A stretch of DNA of 64,000 bases from Nocardia alni. GTDB lineage: Bacteria; Actinomycetota; Actinomycetes; Mycobacteriales; Mycobacteriaceae. Position numbers and translations under genes: made by a program. Of the stretch, positions 60,988 through 64,000 are shown piece by piece (positions within the stretch are counted from its first letter, which is position 1; every line of letters starts with the position of its first letter). The notes under the pieces are model-generated. The model did no database searches and had not been told where the DNA came from. It worked only from the letters and a program-made list of their open reading frames with translations. The stretch lies in contig NZ_JAGPOX010000015.1 in the NCBI RefSeq assembly GCF_019038435.1, positions 26,969 through 90,968 on the forward strand, in the 5' to 3' direction.

Positions 60988-61032
60988 AGCAGTCTCGTGA
61001 CAGACCAAGGAGGGAGCAGTCTCGTGACAGAC
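60988..61032 (+). repeat. Tandem 27-base duplication at the amidohydrolase start
   Basis: AGCAGTCTCGTGACAGAC occurs at 60988-61005 and again at 61015-61032, 27 bases apart, so nine codons are duplicated. Both copies contain GTGACAGAC; only the second is preceded by AGGAGGG. Confidence 0.9.
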
Positions 61033-62301
61033 ATCGTGTGGAAAGAACTCGACGAGCTCAGCGCCGGGCTGGCCGAGTTCTATCGGGACTTGCACCGGCA
61101 TCCGGAGCTCTCGTTCGCGGAACACCGGACGGCTGCCCTGGTGGCCGAAGGTCTCCGGCCGCTCGGGTTCGAGGTGACCGAGGGGGTCGGCGGCACTGGT
61201 GTCGTCGGAGTCCTGCACCGCGGCGACGGCCCGGTGGTGATGCTCCGAGCGGATATCGACGCCCTTCCAGTGGCGGAGAAGACAGGCCTGTCGTACGCGA
61301 GCACCGTCCGGGCCACCGACCCCGCGGGGGATGAGGTGCCGGTGATGCACGCCTGCGGTCACGATATGCATGCCACCTGTCTGCTCGGTGCGGCGACGCT
61401 GCTCGCTCATGCCTCCGCGGCCTGGTCCGGCACTCTGCTCGTGGTCTTCCAGCCGGCCGAGGAACTCGCGCGGGGCGCGCGGGCCATGGTGGATGACGGC
61501 CTGTTCCGGCGCTTCCCGAAGCCGGATATCGTGCTGGGCCAGCATGTCGGGCCGCTTCCGGCCGGGGTGATCGGCCATGGTGGCGGTCCGCTCATGGCCG
61601 CCTCGGACACCGCGAAGGTGGTGCTGCACGGCCGCGGGGGACACGGATCGCGCCCCGAGGCAGCGGTCGATCCGGTTCTGATGGCCGCGAACGTCGTCAC
61701 GCGGCTGCAGGGCATCGTGGCCCGCGAGGTTCCCCCGGCCGAGGCGGCCGTGGTGACAGTGGGGCGGCTGCAGGCGGGCACCAAGGACAACATCATCCCG
61801 GACACCGCCGAACTCGGCATCAATGTGCGCTCCTACTCGCCCCAGACCCGAGCCCTGATCCGCGCGGCGATCGAGCGCGTCATCGGTGGCGAGGCCACCG
61901 CGAGCGGCGCACCGCAACCGCCCGAGGTGGAGTGGGTCTCCCCCGCGCCTCTGCTGGTGAGCGACCCGGACGCCACCGCGGCCACCGTGCGGGCCTTCGC
62001 CGCGCACTTCGGCCAGGAGCGTCTGCTGCCGATGCAGCCCGTTACCGCCAGTGAGGATGTCGGCGTGTTCGGCGAGGCCGCGGGCGTCCCCACCGTCTAC
62101 TGGTTCTGGGGCGGGCTGGATGCCGAAACGGTCACCACGGCACTGCGCGAGGGGCGCTTCGACTCCCTGCCGGCCAACCACTCACCGCATTTCGCTCCGG
62201 TCATCGAACCCACGCTCGGCACCGGTGTCCAGGCCCTGGTCGTCGCCGCGCTCGCGTGGCTCGGCTCGCCGGCCGAGGATCGAGGCCCGTCACAGGTGTG
62301 A
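61024..62301 (+). CDS. M20 family amidohydrolase
   Basis: A 425-residue M20/hippurate-hydrolase-type enzyme. Metal ligands are in MHACGHDMHATCLLG, QPAEELARGARAM and LGQHVGPLPAG; the dimerisation domain has GRGGHGSRPEAAVDP; PHFAPVIEPTLGTG supplies the last ligand. It hydrolyses N-acyl amino acids or amides. GTG 61024 is used, with AGGAGGG ten bases upstream; ATG 60985 is the alternative and would include the repeat. It overlaps the TetR gene by four bases. Confidence 0.9.
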   Translation: MTDIVWKELDELSAGLAEFYRDLHRHPELSFAEHRTAALVAEGLRPLGFEVTEGVGGTGVVGVLHRGDGPVVMLRADIDALPVAEKTGLSYASTVRATDPAGDEVPVMHACGHDMHATCLLGAATLLAHASAAWSGTLLVVFQPAEELARGARAMVDDGLFRRFPKPDIVLGQHVGPLPAGVIGHGGGPLMAASDTAKVVLHGRGGHGSRPEAAVDPVLMAANVVTRLQGIVAREVPPAEAAVVTVGRLQAGTKDNIIPDTAELGINVRSYSPQTRALIRAAIERVIGGEATASGAPQPPEVEWVSPAPLLVSDPDATAATVRAFAAHFGQERLLPMQPVTASEDVGVFGEAAGVPTVYWFWGGLDAETVTTALREGRFDSLPANHSPHFAPVIEPTLGTGVQALVVAALAWLGSPAEDRGPSQV

Positions 62302-62867
62302 GCGACCGGGAGATCAACGGCGACAATGCCCCTCGCGCCAGGCTGTTGCGCAAGGGGCAGGAACTGCTCGCCGGGCGGGGGCGGCTGAGCGATCTGACGC
62401 TGCGCAAGCTCGCTGAACACCTGGGCACCAGTCATCGAATGCTGATCCACCACTTCGGTTCCCGCGACGGATTCCTGGCCGCGTTGCTGAGTGAGCTGCG
62501 CCGGGAGGAGCAGGAGGGGTTGGCGGCCCTGTCCGTGGAGGGCACCTACCGCGATGCGCTGAGGCTGCTGGAAGAGCGCTACCTCGACCCCGCCCATCAG
62601 CCGCGTGTCGCCGCGTTCTTCTATGTGCTCGGACTCGCGGTCCAGGATCCCGCGCCCTACCGGGACTTCCTCGACTCGCTCGAGGACTGGTCCGCGCTGT
62701 TCACCACCCTCGGCGAGCGCGAAGGACTCACCCCCGAGGCCGCCCGCGCCCGCGCCCAGGCACTGGTCTGGTCCGTGCGCGGCCTACTCGTCCGGGCCAT
62801 CGCCACCGGTGACCGTGACCAGGCGCTCGCCGACCTCCGCGGGGTGATCCGCTATCTGGGCCTGTAG
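62298..62867 (+). CDS. TetR family regulator
   Basis: An approximately 189-residue TetR protein. The HTH is LTLRKLAEHLGTSHRMLIHH then FGSRDGFLAALL; the C-terminal helices hold a ligand pocket. GTG 62298 overlaps the M20 stop (GTGA), so the two genes are co-translated. It is the natural candidate to bind the twin palindrome at 60911-60944 and repress its own operon until the substrate appears. Confidence 0.87.
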   Translation: MSDREINGDNAPRARLLRKGQELLAGRGRLSDLTLRKLAEHLGTSHRMLIHHFGSRDGFLAALLSELRREEQEGLAALSVEGTYRDALRLLEERYLDPAHQPRVAAFFYVLGLAVQDPAPYRDFLDSLEDWSALFTTLGEREGLTPEAARARAQALVWSVRGLLVRAIATGDRDQALADLRGVIRYLGL

Positions 62868-62953
62868 GTATACCGATGCGCCAGGCGCTTCGATGCGGCG
62901 AAGAATGCGGTGATCGCTCCGGGGCCGTTGGGTTTTCGAATCCGTGACGGGAT

Positions 62954-64000
62954 TCAGAGCACCCGGCGGGCACGCATACCGGGCATCACCCGACTGATCC
63001 GTACGACGTCGCCAGTCGAGGGAGCCTGGATCATCATGCCCTTTCCGAGATAGATAGCGACGTGACCGGGGCCGTCCTCGCCCCAATTTCCGAACAGTAG
63101 ATCTCCTGGCACAGCCTCGGGTAGTGAGATCTCGCGACCGATTCGCCACTGAAGTTGCGATGTCCGGGGAAGCGTTGTCCGGCCGCCTGTCGCGGCGTGA
63201 ATTGCGAAGGACGTCAGACCGGAACAATCGAATCCGCCCATGGTCGGTCCGTTACTTCCACCGCCGCCCCAAACATAGGGCAGGCCAAGGTACTTCAGGG
63301 CTTCGTCGACGACACGTGGTCCGAGGTCCGTGATGGAACGGTGCTGTGCCGCGGGCAACAGATACTGGTCCGACGAGAGCCAGTCGAATTGACCCTGGGT
63401 GGCGAGGATTCGGGATACGTATGGCCTGGTCTGGTGTTCGTAATCAGGACTACCGCTGGGCATTCCGCCCGATCGCAAGACAGCGCCGGCCCCGGCGTTG
63501 TAGGCGGCGAGTGCGAGCGAAAGGGTGTCGCCACTTACGGCGCCGTTCAACTTCCACTGCTCGATCTGCTGATAGGCGTCGCACAGCAAGTGACCGGAGG
63601 CCATGACCGAGTCGCCGACGTCGAAAATGTCGGGCGCACCGTTGCCGTGGACGTCTGTGCCGTATCGCGCCCAGGTAGCGGGCATGAACTGACCGGGTCC
63701 CATAGCGCCTGCCGGTGACACCGGAGCTGTCGGACCATACCGAAAGCCATTTTCCACCGCGTAGAGTGCCGCCAGGGTCGGTGCTTCGATCCCGGCGCAC
63801 AGAGTTCCGGCCTTTCGAAACCAGGGTACGAAGACAGCGATGTTTTCGACATCGGTCACGTCTGGGATTGCGGCAGCGGCCGTCGTTGGTACCGACGCAT
63901 AGTCAGCTATGGGATCGCGATCGGCCGCACTTGGCACAGGTTCCGTAGCGTCCCTCGGCGCGTTCGGCATCATAGGTGTACCGAGACGTCGATCGGGGGC
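62954..64000 (-). CDS. Peptidoglycan hydrolase, SLT plus NlpC/P60, 5' partial
   Basis: At least 339 residues. The first domain is lytic transglycosylase-like with the catalytic Glu in ALYAVENGFRYGP and AMGPGQFMPATWARYG. The second is NlpC/P60 with the Cys in GGFDCSGLTSFA and the His in GPGHVAIYLGKG. Together they cut glycan and peptide bonds, as in phage, conjugative or ESX-linked lysins. An ATG at 63973 is present, but the frame is open to the window edge, so the true start with signal or membrane anchor probably lies outside. Confidence 0.85.
   Translation of the reverse strand, partial: APDRRLGTPMMPNAPRDATEPVPSAADRDPIADYASVPTTAAAAIPDVTDVENIAVFVPWFRKAGTLCAGIEAPTLAALYAVENGFRYGPTAPVSPAGAMGPGQFMPATWARYGTDVHGNGAPDIFDVGDSVMASGHLLCDAYQQIEQWKLNGAVSGDTLSLALAAYNAGAGAVLRSGGMPSGSPDYEHQTRPYVSRILATQGQFDWLSSDQYLLPAAQHRSITDLGPRVVDEALKYLGLPYVWGGGGSNGPTMGGFDCSGLTSFAIHAATGGRTTLPRTSQLQWRIGREISLPEAVPGDLLFGNWGEDGPGHVAIYLGKGMMIQAPSTGDVVRISRVMPGMRARRVL

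Noticed and set aside
1..64000. tRNA, rRNA or CRISPR elements
   Set aside because: No cloverleaf-like sequence with a TTC-loop consensus, no rRNA-like stretch and no regularly spaced repeats with spacers were seen on reading both strands.

Overview
The window comes from a high-GC actinobacterium, most likely Nocardia or a close mycolic-acid relative. Pointers are the WXG100 pair, an Lsr2 nucleoid protein, GTG/TTG starts, many TetR regulators, paired FadE-type acyl-CoA dehydrogenases, an Ltp-type thiolase with a DUF35 partner, a secretory LIP-type lipase and an NlpC/P60 cell-wall hydrolase. I saw no tRNA, rRNA, CRISPR array, complete insertion sequence or replication origin.

Layout. 0.2-5.1 kb (minus): a compact run of cupin, PLP aminotransferase, small beta-rich protein, two WXG100 proteins, a polymorphic toxin and its immunity protein. 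5.2-9.5 kb: lipase, a TetR/SDR pair sharing a palindrome, MerR, and a frameshifted amidohydrolase. 9.8-12 kb: leaderless lsr2, cspA with its terminator, a 57-residue small ORF and decayed sequence. 12.1-24.2 kb: two divergent CoA-ester catabolic blocks (Ltp thiolase, DUF35 protein, two acyl-CoA dehydrogenases, P450 and CaiB transferase on minus; TetR, thioesterase, LLM relic, acyl-CoA dehydrogenase and thiolase on plus). 24.3-28.7 kb: Nudix, TetR, amidohydrolase, and a cobalamin riboswitch in front of a NiCoT Ni/Co transporter. 28.7-36.5 kb (minus): a tetrahydrofolate-linked O-demethylation set (LigM-like demethylase, MetF-like reductase, PurU) with AraC regulator, aromatic FAD monooxygenase and GrdB-like protein, mixed with relics and a duplicated promoter segment. 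36.5-42.6 kb: DNA ligase, formylglycine-generating enzyme plus sulfatase, and a DUF1254/DUF1214 protein.

43.3-53.1 kb is a biosynthetic cluster: an iterative 6-MSAS-type polyketide synthase with a ketoreductase that has lost its catalytic residues, a KAS III-like acyltransferase, a glycosyltransferase, a PhyH-type oxygenase and an alpha/beta hydrolase. It predicts an orsellinate-like aromatic acid moved to a glycosylated acceptor. 51.9-60.3 kb looks like a mobile/defence region: transposase, MFS and AbiEii relics, a resolvase-like protein, a paralogous pair of small proteins, and a three-gene operon of Rad50-like zinc-hook ATPase, HEPN-like protein and DEDDh exonuclease, which is a candidate new defence system. 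60.9-64 kb: M20 amidohydrolase and TetR behind a twin palindrome, then a two-domain peptidoglycan hydrolase running off the end.

The main themes are CoA-ester and aromatic catabolism under local TetR, MerR and AraC control, one aromatic polyketide cluster, and two conflict modules. Many relics (amidohydrolase, LLM, SDR, SMP-30-like, MFS, AbiEii, transposase) show active gene decay.
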